Origin: Pseudomonadota bacterium
Lineage (GTDB): Bacteria > Pseudomonadota > Gammaproteobacteria > Xanthomonadales > Rhodanobacteraceae
Length of the DNA stretch: 5,433 bases
Assembly: GCA_021787175.1 (NCBI GenBank)
Contig: JAJYMF010000157.1
Span: 1 to 5,433 of the forward strand
Direction: 5' to 3'
Shown: piece after piece, positions 1 through 5,244 of the stretch
How the letters are laid out: the number at the start of each line of letters is the position of its first letter
How positions within the stretch are numbered: the stretch's first letter is position 1
Notes under the pieces: generated by a model
Seen by the model: the letters and a program-made list of their open reading frames with translations, nothing else
What the model was told of the DNA's origin: nothing
Databases searched by the model: none
Program-made: the position numbers and the translations under genes

Positions 1-406
<406 letters not shown>

Positions 407-492
407 GATCTGCTCGTGGCTTCCACCACGCATCTCTTCGTAAAGCACCCAGCCCGCGTCCGCTGAATTACTTCAACTCAGGACGCGCTCCA

Positions 493-510
493 GATGCTCT
501 TCCAAGCATC
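493..510 (-). other. rRNA leader hairpin with TGGAAG loop
   Basis: The minus strand reads GATGCT-TGGAAG-AGCATC, a perfect 6-bp stem with a 6-nt loop, downstream of boxA in the 16S leader. A second hairpin nearer the gene (415-430, CGTGG-TGGAAG-CCACG) carries the identical loop. The structures are direct observations. A role in leader folding or 16S maturation is inference. Confidence 0.5.
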
Positions 511-543
511 CGCAGGGCGCCCACACAAGTCACCTGTGCATAC

Positions 544-554
544 TGTCAAAGATC
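544..554 (-). promoter_or_regulatory. boxA-like rRNA antitermination site
   Basis: The minus strand reads GATCTTTGACA, close to the E. coli rrn boxA TGCTCTTTAACA, which is bound by NusB/S10. It lies about 57-67 nt into the predicted transcript and is followed at once by a small stem-loop that could act as boxB. Position and resemblance both fit the antitermination signal that keeps RNA polymerase processive through rRNA genes. The call is by similarity only. Confidence 0.65.
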
Positions 555-617
555 CAAACCCAGCACCGGCCTCCACTACACCCGCCGCCGCCCCAGCCTC
601 TCGCCAGGGAGCCCAAC

Positions 618-645
618 ATCTTACATCCCTTCCCAACACAGTCAA
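618..645 (-). promoter_or_regulatory. rRNA operon promoter (rrn P)
   Basis: On the minus strand TTGACT (640-645) and TAAGAT (618-623) are separated by 16 bp, giving a sigma70-type promoter with five of six and four of six consensus bases. Initiation would fall near 611. A G/C-rich discriminator (GTTGGGCTCC) follows, and the boxA leader lies downstream, as expected for a growth-rate-controlled rRNA promoter. The 16-bp spacer is one short of optimal, which is typical of rrn P1. The DNA upstream of the -35, where an UP element and Fis sites would lie, is occupied by the left end of the insertion sequence. A promoter further upstream cannot be excluded. Confidence 0.65.
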
Positions 646-656
646 TAGTGAGCCTC

Positions 657-679
657 TTCCAATGACACATGAGCCTGGA
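657..679 (+). repeat. Outer copy of the IS left-end repeat
   Basis: TTCCAATGACACATGAGCC followed by TGGA. It matches the copy at 693-715 at all but one of 23 bases (T versus C at the seventh), with starts 36 bp apart. It also matches the right terminal repeat at 2013-2035 in inverted orientation. It could be the true IS terminus, a second transposase-binding site, or the remnant of an earlier insertion event. Confidence 0.8.
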
Positions 680-692
680 GGAGGCGACGTGA

Positions 693-733
693 TTCCAACG
701 ACACATGAGCCTGGACGGTTCGGGGCGGGGTCA
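693..733 (+). repeat. IS left terminal inverted repeat (inner copy)
   Basis: It begins TTCCAACGACACATGAGCC and ends GGGGTCA. It corresponds, in inverted orientation, to the right terminal repeat, including the inner GGGGTCA block. That extended match makes this copy the best partner of the right end. It directly precedes the transposase ribosome-binding region. Confidence 0.8.
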
Positions 734-747
734 TCCTTGGAGGATGA
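731..747 (+). promoter_or_regulatory. Hairpin over the transposase ribosome-binding site
   Basis: TCATCC (731-736) and GGATGA (742-747) form a perfect 6-bp stem with a 5-nt loop (TTGGA). The Shine-Dalgarno sequence GGAGG (739-743) lies in the loop and the 3' arm. It is six bases before the GTG start at 750. In mRNA this fold would partly hide the ribosome-binding site, a means some insertion sequences use to limit transposase made from outside transcripts. The structure is visible; the regulatory effect is inferred. Confidence 0.45.
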
Positions 748-749
748 TC

Positions 750-1994
750 GTGACCCTGAAGACGCACGCGCTGGCCTCACTCGACGAGGTCCGCGCCTTT
801 CTCAATGGCAATGCGCCTGTGGAGTTCATCGTCCCGGTCGGCGCGGCGCGCTATCGCTGGCTCGAAGACACATTGCGCCAGTTCCGCTACGACGCCCTCA
901 AGCGGGCCGACAAGGGCCTGCTGCAGGTCTTCCTGCGCAAGGTCACCGGCTACTCCCGTGCCCAGCTGACGCGGCTGATCGGGCAGTGGCAGCACCGGCG
1001 ATCCATCGCCGACCGCCGCGGGCCGCCCCAGCAGCCCTTTCCCCGCCGCTACACCGAGGCCGATGTGCGCCAGCTGGTGGCGATCGATCGCTGGCATGGC
1101 CAGCTCTCCGGACCCGCCACCAAGAAACTGGCCGAGCGCGCGTTCCAAGTGTTCGGCGATGCCGCCTTCCAAAACCTCGCCGGCATCTCGGTCGCCCACC
1201 TGTACAACCTGCGCGCCAGCGCCGGTTACCAGCGCCAGCGCGGACACCATGAGCCGACCCGACCCCGCAGCGTGGCCATCGGCGAGCGCCGGCGGCCCCA
1301 GCCCCACGGCGCCCCCGGCTACCTGCGCGTGGACTCGGTCCACCAGGGCGACTGGGATGGCATCAAGGGCCTCTACGTCATCAACCTCGTCGATGCCGTC
1401 ACCCAGTTCGAGGTCGTCGTCTCCGTCGAGCGCATCAGCGAATCCTTCCTCATCCCGGCCCTGCAGCAGGCCCTGGACGCGTTCCCCTTCGTCATCCGTG
1501 GCTTCCATTCCGACAACGGCTCCGAATACATCAACCACCAACTCGCCGCCATGCTCGAGAAGCTGCGCATCGAGTTCACCAAGTCCCGCGCCCGGCGTAC
1601 CAACGACAACGCCCTGGTCGAAAGCAAGAACGCCTCGGTGGTGCGCAAGCACCTCGGCTATAGCCACATCCCCAGCCACCACGCACAAGCCGTCAACGCC
1701 TTCCTGCGCGACCAGCTCACCCCTTACCTCAACTACCACCGGCCCTGCTTCTTCGCCGAGGTCGCCCTCGATGCCAAGGGCCGCCAGCGCCGGCGCTACC
1801 GCTACGAGGACATGAACACGCCCTACGAACGCCTCAAGGCCATCCCCGATGCCGCCGCCGCGCTCAAGCCCGGACTGTCCTTCGCCGACCTCGACACCCT
1901 CGCTCATGCCATGACCGACAACCAGGCCGCCGAACAACTGAATCGAGAGCGAGGAAAACTGTTCCAACTGATCAAGAACAAAAAAGTCGCCTGA
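750..1994 (+). CDS. IS transposase, DDE integrase-core (rve) family
   Basis: A protein of 414 residues that should catalyse cut/strand-transfer reactions of the surrounding IS. The catalytic triad is visible: D195 (in RVDSVHQGD), D255 (in FHSDNGSEY) and E291 (in NALVESKN). The spacing D-59-D-35-E is the classic retroviral-integrase-like pattern. The N-terminal ~180 residues contain helix-turn-helix-like segments for end binding (around FLRKVTGYSRAQLTRLIGQWQ, about residues 61-81, and AGISVAHLYNLRAS). The C-terminus is basic (LFQLIKNKKVA). I chose GTG at 750 because GGAGG at 739-743 is six bases upstream. ATG at 744 would abut that site, and ATG at 705 lies inside the terminal repeat. The frame is intact with no missing catalytic residue, so the enzyme could be active. 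Family placement (IS481-like versus ISNCY) is not settled from sequence alone. Confidence 0.93.
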   Translation: MTLKTHALASLDEVRAFLNGNAPVEFIVPVGAARYRWLEDTLRQFRYDALKRADKGLLQVFLRKVTGYSRAQLTRLIGQWQHRRSIADRRGPPQQPFPRRYTEADVRQLVAIDRWHGQLSGPATKKLAERAFQVFGDAAFQNLAGISVAHLYNLRASAGYQRQRGHHEPTRPRSVAIGERRRPQPHGAPGYLRVDSVHQGDWDGIKGLYVINLVDAVTQFEVVVSVERISESFLIPALQQALDAFPFVIRGFHSDNGSEYINHQLAAMLEKLRIEFTKSRARRTNDNALVESKNASVVRKHLGYSHIPSHHAQAVNAFLRDQLTPYLNYHRPCFFAEVALDAKGRQRRRYRYEDMNTPYERLKAIPDAAAALKPGLSFADLDTLAHAMTDNQAAEQLNRERGKLFQLIKNKKVA

Positions 1995-2035
1995 CCCCAA
2001 CAACCCGTCCGCCCAGGCTCATTTCACTATTGGAA
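1992..2035 (-). repeat. IS right terminal inverted repeat
   Basis: Read inward on the minus strand it starts TTCCAATAGTGAAATGAGCC and ends about GGGGTCA. It overlaps the transposase stop codon (1992-1994). It mirrors the left copies at 657 and 693, except for one extra base and a few changes in the block after TTCCAA. Only 25 bp separate it from the stop codon of the MarR gene. Confidence 0.8.
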
Positions 2036-2060
2036 TGTGCTGTGGGCGCCGTGGCGTGCG

Positions 2061-2516
2061 TCAGCGCGGCGCGCGTCCGGCCTCTGTCAGTTTGTCGAGA
2101 ATACGTGCCAGGCAGACGCGCTCGTGGGCATCCAGCCGCGCCAGCAGCGCGGCCTCGTGCGCGCGGGCGCGTGGCGCCACCGCGTCGTGGATCGCCCAGC
2201 CCTTGGCCGACAGTGCCAGCACCGAGCGCCGCTTGTCGCCGCGGTGGATGCGCTTGCGCACGCGTCCGGCCGCCACCAGACGCGCCAACGCGCGGCTGAC
2301 CGTCACCTTGTCCGTCGCGGTACGCTCGGCCACCTCGCGCGCCGACAGGCCCTCGCCGTCGTAGCGTGCCAGCACTGCGATCACCCGCCACTCGGTCACG
2401 CCGAGCTCGTAGCGCTGCTGGTACTCGCGCGCGATGGACTGGCTGATGGTGTTGCTGGCGATGGAAAGCCGGTAGGGCAGGAAGTGTTCCAGCTCCAGCG
2501 GGGCATGCTCGCGCAT
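2061..2516 (-). CDS. MarR-family transcriptional regulator, probable local regulator of hppD-hmgA
   Basis: A 151-residue protein of usual MarR length. Helical dimerisation segments flank a central winged helix-turn-helix. The helix-turn-helix runs over about residues 57-85 (GLSAREVAERTATDKVTVSR then ALARLVAAG). The wing holds the family signature around residues 92-106 (HRGDKRRSVLALSAKG). Such proteins bind palindromic DNA as dimers and release it on binding phenolic or similar ligands. The gene is divergent from hppD, and a TGCAA-N4-TTGCA palindrome lies between them. Repression of hppD-hmgA and of itself, relieved by a tyrosine-pathway intermediate, is inference. I prefer ATG at 2516, which has AGGA 11 bases upstream. 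ATG at 2528 overlaps that AGGA and is less likely. The IS ends 25 bp beyond its stop, so any native terminator there has probably been displaced. Confidence 0.9.
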   Translation of the reverse strand: MREHAPLELEHFLPYRLSIASNTISQSIAREYQQRYELGVTEWRVIAVLARYDGEGLSAREVAERTATDKVTVSRALARLVAAGRVRKRIHRGDKRRSVLALSAKGWAIHDAVAPRARAHEAALLARLDAHERVCLARILDKLTEAGRAPR

Positions 2517-2529
2517 GGTGCGGCGCATC

Positions 2530-2558
2530 CTGCAAATGGTTGCATGTGAAACTATACT
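2530..2558 (+). promoter_or_regulatory. hppD promoter candidate
   Basis: The -10 candidate TATACT (2553-2558) matches five of six consensus bases. Seventeen bases upstream is CTGCAA (2530-2535), a poor -35. Transcription would start near 2565, giving a leader of about 39 nt. The weak -35 fits a regulated promoter, and it overlaps the palindrome at 2531-2544. Confidence 0.45.
2531..2544. promoter_or_regulatory. Palindromic operator candidate for the MarR regulator
   Basis: TGCAA-ATGG-TTGCA is a perfect 5-bp inverted repeat with a 4-bp centre. The size and TTGC/GCAA character are typical of MarR-family operators. It overlaps the -35/spacer region of the hppD promoter candidate and the predicted start point of marR transcription. 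A bound dimer could therefore block both genes. Confidence 0.5.
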
Positions 2559-2577
2559 GCGACGGTCAGCGGCGCAA
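2551..2577 (-). promoter_or_regulatory. marR promoter candidate, overlapping the hppD promoter
   Basis: On the minus strand TATAGT (2551-2556) is a good -10. TTGCGC (2572-2577), 15 bases upstream, is a weak and closely spaced -35. Its -10 shares the TATA core of the opposing hppD -10. Transcription would begin near 2544, about 28 nt before the marR start codon. Confidence 0.35.
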
Positions 2578-2584
2578 GCGCCGC
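2569..2584. repeat. Perfect GC-rich inverted repeat in the hppD leader
   Basis: GCGGCGC-AA-GCGCCGC is a 7-bp perfect inverted repeat. In RNA it would fold as a 6-bp stem with a CAAG loop. It lies just after the predicted hppD start point and ten bases before its GGAGG. On the DNA level it also covers the -35 area of the marR promoter candidate. It could stabilise the 5' end of the mRNA or be a second protein-binding site. Confidence 0.45.
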
Positions 2585-2603
2585 GTGCCCGGCGGAGGCC
2601 ACC

Positions 2604-3692
2604 ATGAGCGCGCAACCCAACACCGGCATGCAACCGGTGCAGTTCGACAACCCCATGGGCGTGGACGGCTTCGAGTTCGTCGAGTTCGCCGCGCCCGATC
2701 CGGCGCCGTTGCACGCGTTGTTCCCGCGTCTGGGCTTCAGCGCCGTGGCCCGGCATCGCCGCAAGCGGGTGACGCTGTATCGCCAGGGCGGCTGCAATTT
2801 TCTGGTCAACGAGGAGCCGGGCTCGTTCGCGGCCGAGTTCGCGCGCCGGCACGGTCCCTCGGCCTGCGGCTTCGCGATCCGCTTCAGCAAGCCGGCGGCG
2901 TGGGTGCGCGAACGGGCGCTGGGCAACGGCGCCGAAGCCATCGGCGCGCTGGAGAACACCAAGGCCGTGGATGCCCCGGTGATCGAGGGCATCGGCGGCT
3001 GCATGCTGTACCTGATCGACCGCTACGGCGCCAAGGGCAGCGCCTACGACGCCGAGTTCGAGTATCTGACCGGCGTCGAGCGCCAGCCCAAGGGCTACGG
3101 CCTGACCTTCATCGACCACCTGACGCACAACCTGCACTTCGGCCACATGGAGCAGTGGTCACGCTATTACGAGCGGTTGTTCAACTTCCGCGAGATCCGC
3201 TACTTCGACATCAAGGGCGCCAAGACCGGTCTGGTGTCGAAGGCCATGACCGCACCCGACGGCATGGTGCGCATCCCGCTCAACGAGTCGTCCGACCCCA
3301 AGAGCCAGATCAACGAATACCTCGACGAGTACAAGGGCGAGGGCATCCAGCACATCGCCTGCTTCACCGACGACATCTACGCCACCGTCGAGTCGATGCG
3401 CGCGCAGGGCGTGGCCTTCCTCGACACGCCCGACGCCTACTACGAGGTGATCGACCAGCGCATCCCGGGCCATCGCGAGGACGTGCCGCGCATGGCGCGC
3501 AACCGGATCCTGATCGACGCCGATGCCGAGACCAAGCAGAAGCTGCTGCTGCAGATCTTCACCCAGAACTGCGTCGGGCCGATCTTCTTCGAGATCATCC
3601 AGCGCAAGGGCAACCTCGGCTTCGGCGAGGGCAACTTCCAGGCGCTGTTCGAGTCGATCGAGCGCGACCAGATGAAGCGCGGGGTGCTGTGA
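2604..3692 (+). CDS. hppD: 4-Hydroxyphenylpyruvate dioxygenase
   Basis: A 362-residue, cytoplasmic, non-haem iron(II) oxygenase. It converts 4-hydroxyphenylpyruvate and O2 to homogentisate and CO2, the second step of tyrosine breakdown. It has the family's two vicinal-oxygen-chelate halves. The C-terminal half carries the iron ligands H172 (FIDHLTHNL), H250 (IQHIACFTDDI) and E330 (GPIFFEIIQRKG), the usual 2-His-1-Glu facial triad. The C-terminal helix and preceding GFGEGNFQALFESIERDQ are typical of HPPD and argue against the related hydroxymandelate synthase. The ATG at 2604 is preceded by GGAGG with five bases between. It is divergent from the MarR gene and followed after 68 bp by hmgA, which uses its product, so the two very likely form one operon. 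The frame is intact. Confidence 0.97.
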   Translation: MSAQPNTGMQPVQFDNPMGVDGFEFVEFAAPDPAPLHALFPRLGFSAVARHRRKRVTLYRQGGCNFLVNEEPGSFAAEFARRHGPSACGFAIRFSKPAAWVRERALGNGAEAIGALENTKAVDAPVIEGIGGCMLYLIDRYGAKGSAYDAEFEYLTGVERQPKGYGLTFIDHLTHNLHFGHMEQWSRYYERLFNFREIRYFDIKGAKTGLVSKAMTAPDGMVRIPLNESSDPKSQINEYLDEYKGEGIQHIACFTDDIYATVESMRAQGVAFLDTPDAYYEVIDQRIPGHREDVPRMARNRILIDADAETKQKLLLQIFTQNCVGPIFFEIIQRKGNLGFGEGNFQALFESIERDQMKRGVL

Positions 3693-3699
3693 CGGGGAA

Positions 3700-3722
3700 C
3701 CCCTCTCCCGCCGGGAGAGGGG
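3700..3722 (+). terminator. Strong intercistronic hairpin between hppD and hmgA
   Basis: CCCCTCTCCC-GCC-GGGAGAGGGG is a perfect 10-bp stem with a 3-nt loop, starting 7 bp after the hppD stop. Only CTTT follows, so it is at most a weak or partial rho-independent terminator. More likely it tunes hmgA expression or protects the 3' end of hppD mRNA. From memory, similar CCCTCTCCC/GGGAGAGGG hairpins are common between genes in Xanthomonadaceae, so it may be a dispersed REP-like repeat. Confidence 0.6.
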
Positions 3723-3760
3723 CTTTGAAGCGTAGACGGATGGACAGGAGCGCGACGGAT

Positions 3761-5086
3761 ATGACCGCGACGATCGGCACGCACTACCAATCCGGCTTCG
3801 GCAACGAATTCGCCAGCGAGTCCTTGCCCGGCGCGCTGCCCGTCGGACAGAATTCGCCGCAGCGGGTGCCGTATGGCCTGTATGCCGAGCAGCTGTCGGG
3901 CACCGCGTTCACCGCGCCGCGCCACCAGAACCGGCGCAGCTGGCTGTACCGCATCCGCCCGGCGGCGATGCATGCGCCGTTCGCGCTGCTGCCCGAGGCG
4001 CGCCTCCACAACCGCTTCGACGAGGCGCCGGCCACGCCCAACCAACTGCGCTGGGACCCGCGGCCGCTGCCGGCGACGCCGACCGATTTCATCGAGGGCC
4101 TGTTCACCGTCGCCGGCAACGGCGGTCCCGAGGCGCAGGCCGGCGTCGGCATCCATCTGTATGCCTGCAACCGCTCGATGCAAGGGCGCTATTTCTACGA
4201 CGCCGACGGCGAATTGCTGATCGTGCCGCAGCACGGCCGTCTGCGCATCGCCACCGAGCTGGGCGTGCTGGACGTGGCGCCGCTGGAGATCGCGCTGATC
4301 CCGCGCGGCGTGCGCTTCACGGTGACGCCGCCGGACGGCTCCGCGCGCGGCTACGTGGCGGAGAACTTCGGCATGCCGATGCGCCTGCCCGAGCTCGGCC
4401 CGATCGGCGCGAACGCGCTGGCCAATGCGCGCGATTTCCTGGCACCGGTGGCGGCCCATGAGGACATCGAGGGCGAGTTCGAGCTGATCGCCAAGTTCCA
4501 GGGCCGCCTGTGGTCGGCCGCCATCGACCACTCGCCGCTGGACGTGGTCGCCTGGCACGGCAACTACACGCCATACAAGTACGACCTCGCACGGTTCAAC
4601 ACCATCGGCTCGATCAGCTACGACCATCCCGACCCGTCGATCTTCACCGTGCTGACCGCGCCCAGCGACACGCCCGGCACCGCCAACATGGACTTCGCGA
4701 TCTTCCCGCCGCGCTGGCTGGTGGCCGAGCACACCTTCCGCCCGCCGTGGTTCCACCGCAACGTGGCCAGCGAGTTCATGGGCCTGATCACCGGCGAGTA
4801 CGACGCCAAGGCCGGCGGTGCCAGGGGCGGCTTCGCGCCCGGCGGCGCGTCCCTGCACAACTGCATGAGCGGACACGGCCCCGATGCCGCCAGCCACGCC
4901 AGGGCGGTGGCACTGGACACCACCCGGCCGCAGCATCTGACCGACACCATGGCCTTCATGTTCGAGACGCGCGCGGTGATCCGGCCCACCGCGCAGGCGC
5001 TGGCGCTGCCCGAACTGCAGGCCGACTACTGGCGCTGCTGGCAGAGGCTGCCGAAGCATTTCGATCCGGCACGGCGCGAAAAATGA
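3761..5086 (+). CDS. hmgA: Homogentisate 1,2-dioxygenase
   Basis: A 441-residue cytoplasmic iron(II) dioxygenase, close to the usual family length. It cleaves the ring of homogentisate to 4-maleylacetoacetate. The N-terminus shows the family block YQSGFGNEFASE followed by LPGALPVGQNSPQ. The iron ligands expected from human HGD (H335, E341, H371) correspond to H332 (WFHRN), E338 (SEFMG) and H372 (MSGHGPD). The LHN histidine is at 366. The loop around residues 350-358 (KAGGARGGF) seems about four residues longer than in the human enzyme as I recall it. The start ATG at 3761 has AGGAG ten bases upstream; ATG at 3740 precedes that site and extends past the conserved N-terminus. No separate promoter is obvious in the 68-bp gap, so co-transcription with hppD is likely. 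Loss of this gene in other bacteria gives pyomelanin from excess homogentisate. The frame is intact. Confidence 0.97.
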   Translation: MTATIGTHYQSGFGNEFASESLPGALPVGQNSPQRVPYGLYAEQLSGTAFTAPRHQNRRSWLYRIRPAAMHAPFALLPEARLHNRFDEAPATPNQLRWDPRPLPATPTDFIEGLFTVAGNGGPEAQAGVGIHLYACNRSMQGRYFYDADGELLIVPQHGRLRIATELGVLDVAPLEIALIPRGVRFTVTPPDGSARGYVAENFGMPMRLPELGPIGANALANARDFLAPVAAHEDIEGEFELIAKFQGRLWSAAIDHSPLDVVAWHGNYTPYKYDLARFNTIGSISYDHPDPSIFTVLTAPSDTPGTANMDFAIFPPRWLVAEHTFRPPWFHRNVASEFMGLITGEYDAKAGGARGGFAPGGASLHNCMSGHGPDAASHARAVALDTTRPQHLTDTMAFMFETRAVIRPTAQALALPELQADYWRCWQRLPKHFDPARREK

Positions 5087-5155
5087 AGGGCGCGCAGGAG
5101 CCACGCGCGCGCGGGCTTCTCGGTGGTCATCCCTTGGGGACTTCTCCGCTGGACT

Positions 5156-5195
5156 TCCTTCGGCGTTGGTCGTCCTGGGGGCAAAGCCCGAAGGA
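5156..5195 (+). repeat. Inverted repeat 70 bp after hmgA
   Basis: TCCTTCGG (5156-5163) and CCGAAGGA (5188-5195) are perfectly complementary over 8 bp with a 24-nt loop. A smaller GGGC-AAA-GCCC overlaps the 3' arm. There is no T-run, so terminator function is doubtful. It may be a degenerate member of the same repeat class as the larger structure downstream, which also contains CCTTCG/CGAAGG. Confidence 0.4.
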
Positions 5196-5244
5196 TCGGG
5201 TGTACCGGTCACGACGCGCGCGCCGACGAGGTCGCTTCTCCGGA

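Larger units (their letters stand above)
407..611 (-). other. rRNA operon leader (transcribed spacer upstream of 16S)
   Basis: This ~205-nt stretch lies between the predicted rrn transcription start and the mature 16S 5' end. It has no credible protein gene. On the minus strand it carries a boxA-like antitermination site (544-554) followed by several short hairpins, the usual order in rrn leaders. The hairpins are CACA-GGTGACT-TGTG just after boxA, GATGCT-TGGAAG-AGCATC (493-510) and CGTGG-TGGAAG-CCACG (415-430). The strand complementary to the 16S 3' flank, which would form the RNase III processing stem, should lie here, but its partner is outside the window and cannot be checked. Confidence 0.8.
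657..2035 (+). mobile_element. Insertion sequence with one DDE transposase and imperfect terminal inverted repeats
   Basis: The element carries one transposase gene (750-1994). Its right end (2013-2035), read inward, gives TTCCAAT then a variable block then ATGAGCCTGG. The same motif occurs at the left in inverted orientation at 657-678 and again at 693-714. The similarity between 693-733 and the right end continues inward for ~40 bp; both inner parts end in GGGGTCA (727-733 on the left). The element is about 1.34 kb if the outer edge is 693, or 1.38 kb if it is 657. I could not find an unambiguous target-site duplication, so the exact left boundary is unresolved. The family is uncertain: an integrase-core IS of IS481-like or ISNCY type. 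It sits between an rRNA promoter and the 3' end of a MarR gene, with the transposase pointing away from the rRNA operon. Confidence 0.8.

Noticed and set aside
494..1252. Plus-strand open frame across the rRNA leader, IS end and start of the transposase
   Set aside because: It crosses unrelated functional units and is arginine/alanine/proline-rich. The real transposase frame overlaps it.
1963..1972. Further TTCCAAC copy inside the transposase gene as another IS end
   Set aside because: Only the first seven bases match and the ATGAGCCTGG half is absent, so chance is enough.
777..2003. Long minus-strand open frame opposite the transposase (about 408 residues)
   Set aside because: It is antisense to a transposase with an intact DDE triad. 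Its composition (runs of G, V, A, E, D) is typical of the reverse complement of GC-rich coding DNA, and no family motif is visible.
2517..3146. Upstream extension of the marR frame into the hppD region
   Set aside because: It would be antisense to hppD and cross the intergenic promoter region. MarR proteins are ~150 residues, which matches the start at 2516.
2540..3760. Apparent in-frame upstream extension of hmgA reaching back across hppD
   Set aside because: The extension is an arginine-rich out-of-frame reading of hppD. HmgA begins at its conserved N-terminus (3761) with its own AGGAG, so there is no fusion protein.
3440..5212. Very long minus-strand open frame (about 590 residues) under hmgA and the end of hppD
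   Set aside because: It lies opposite two confidently identified enzymes and has an R/A/G/H-rich composition with no recognisable domain. It is explained by high GC and scarce stop codons.
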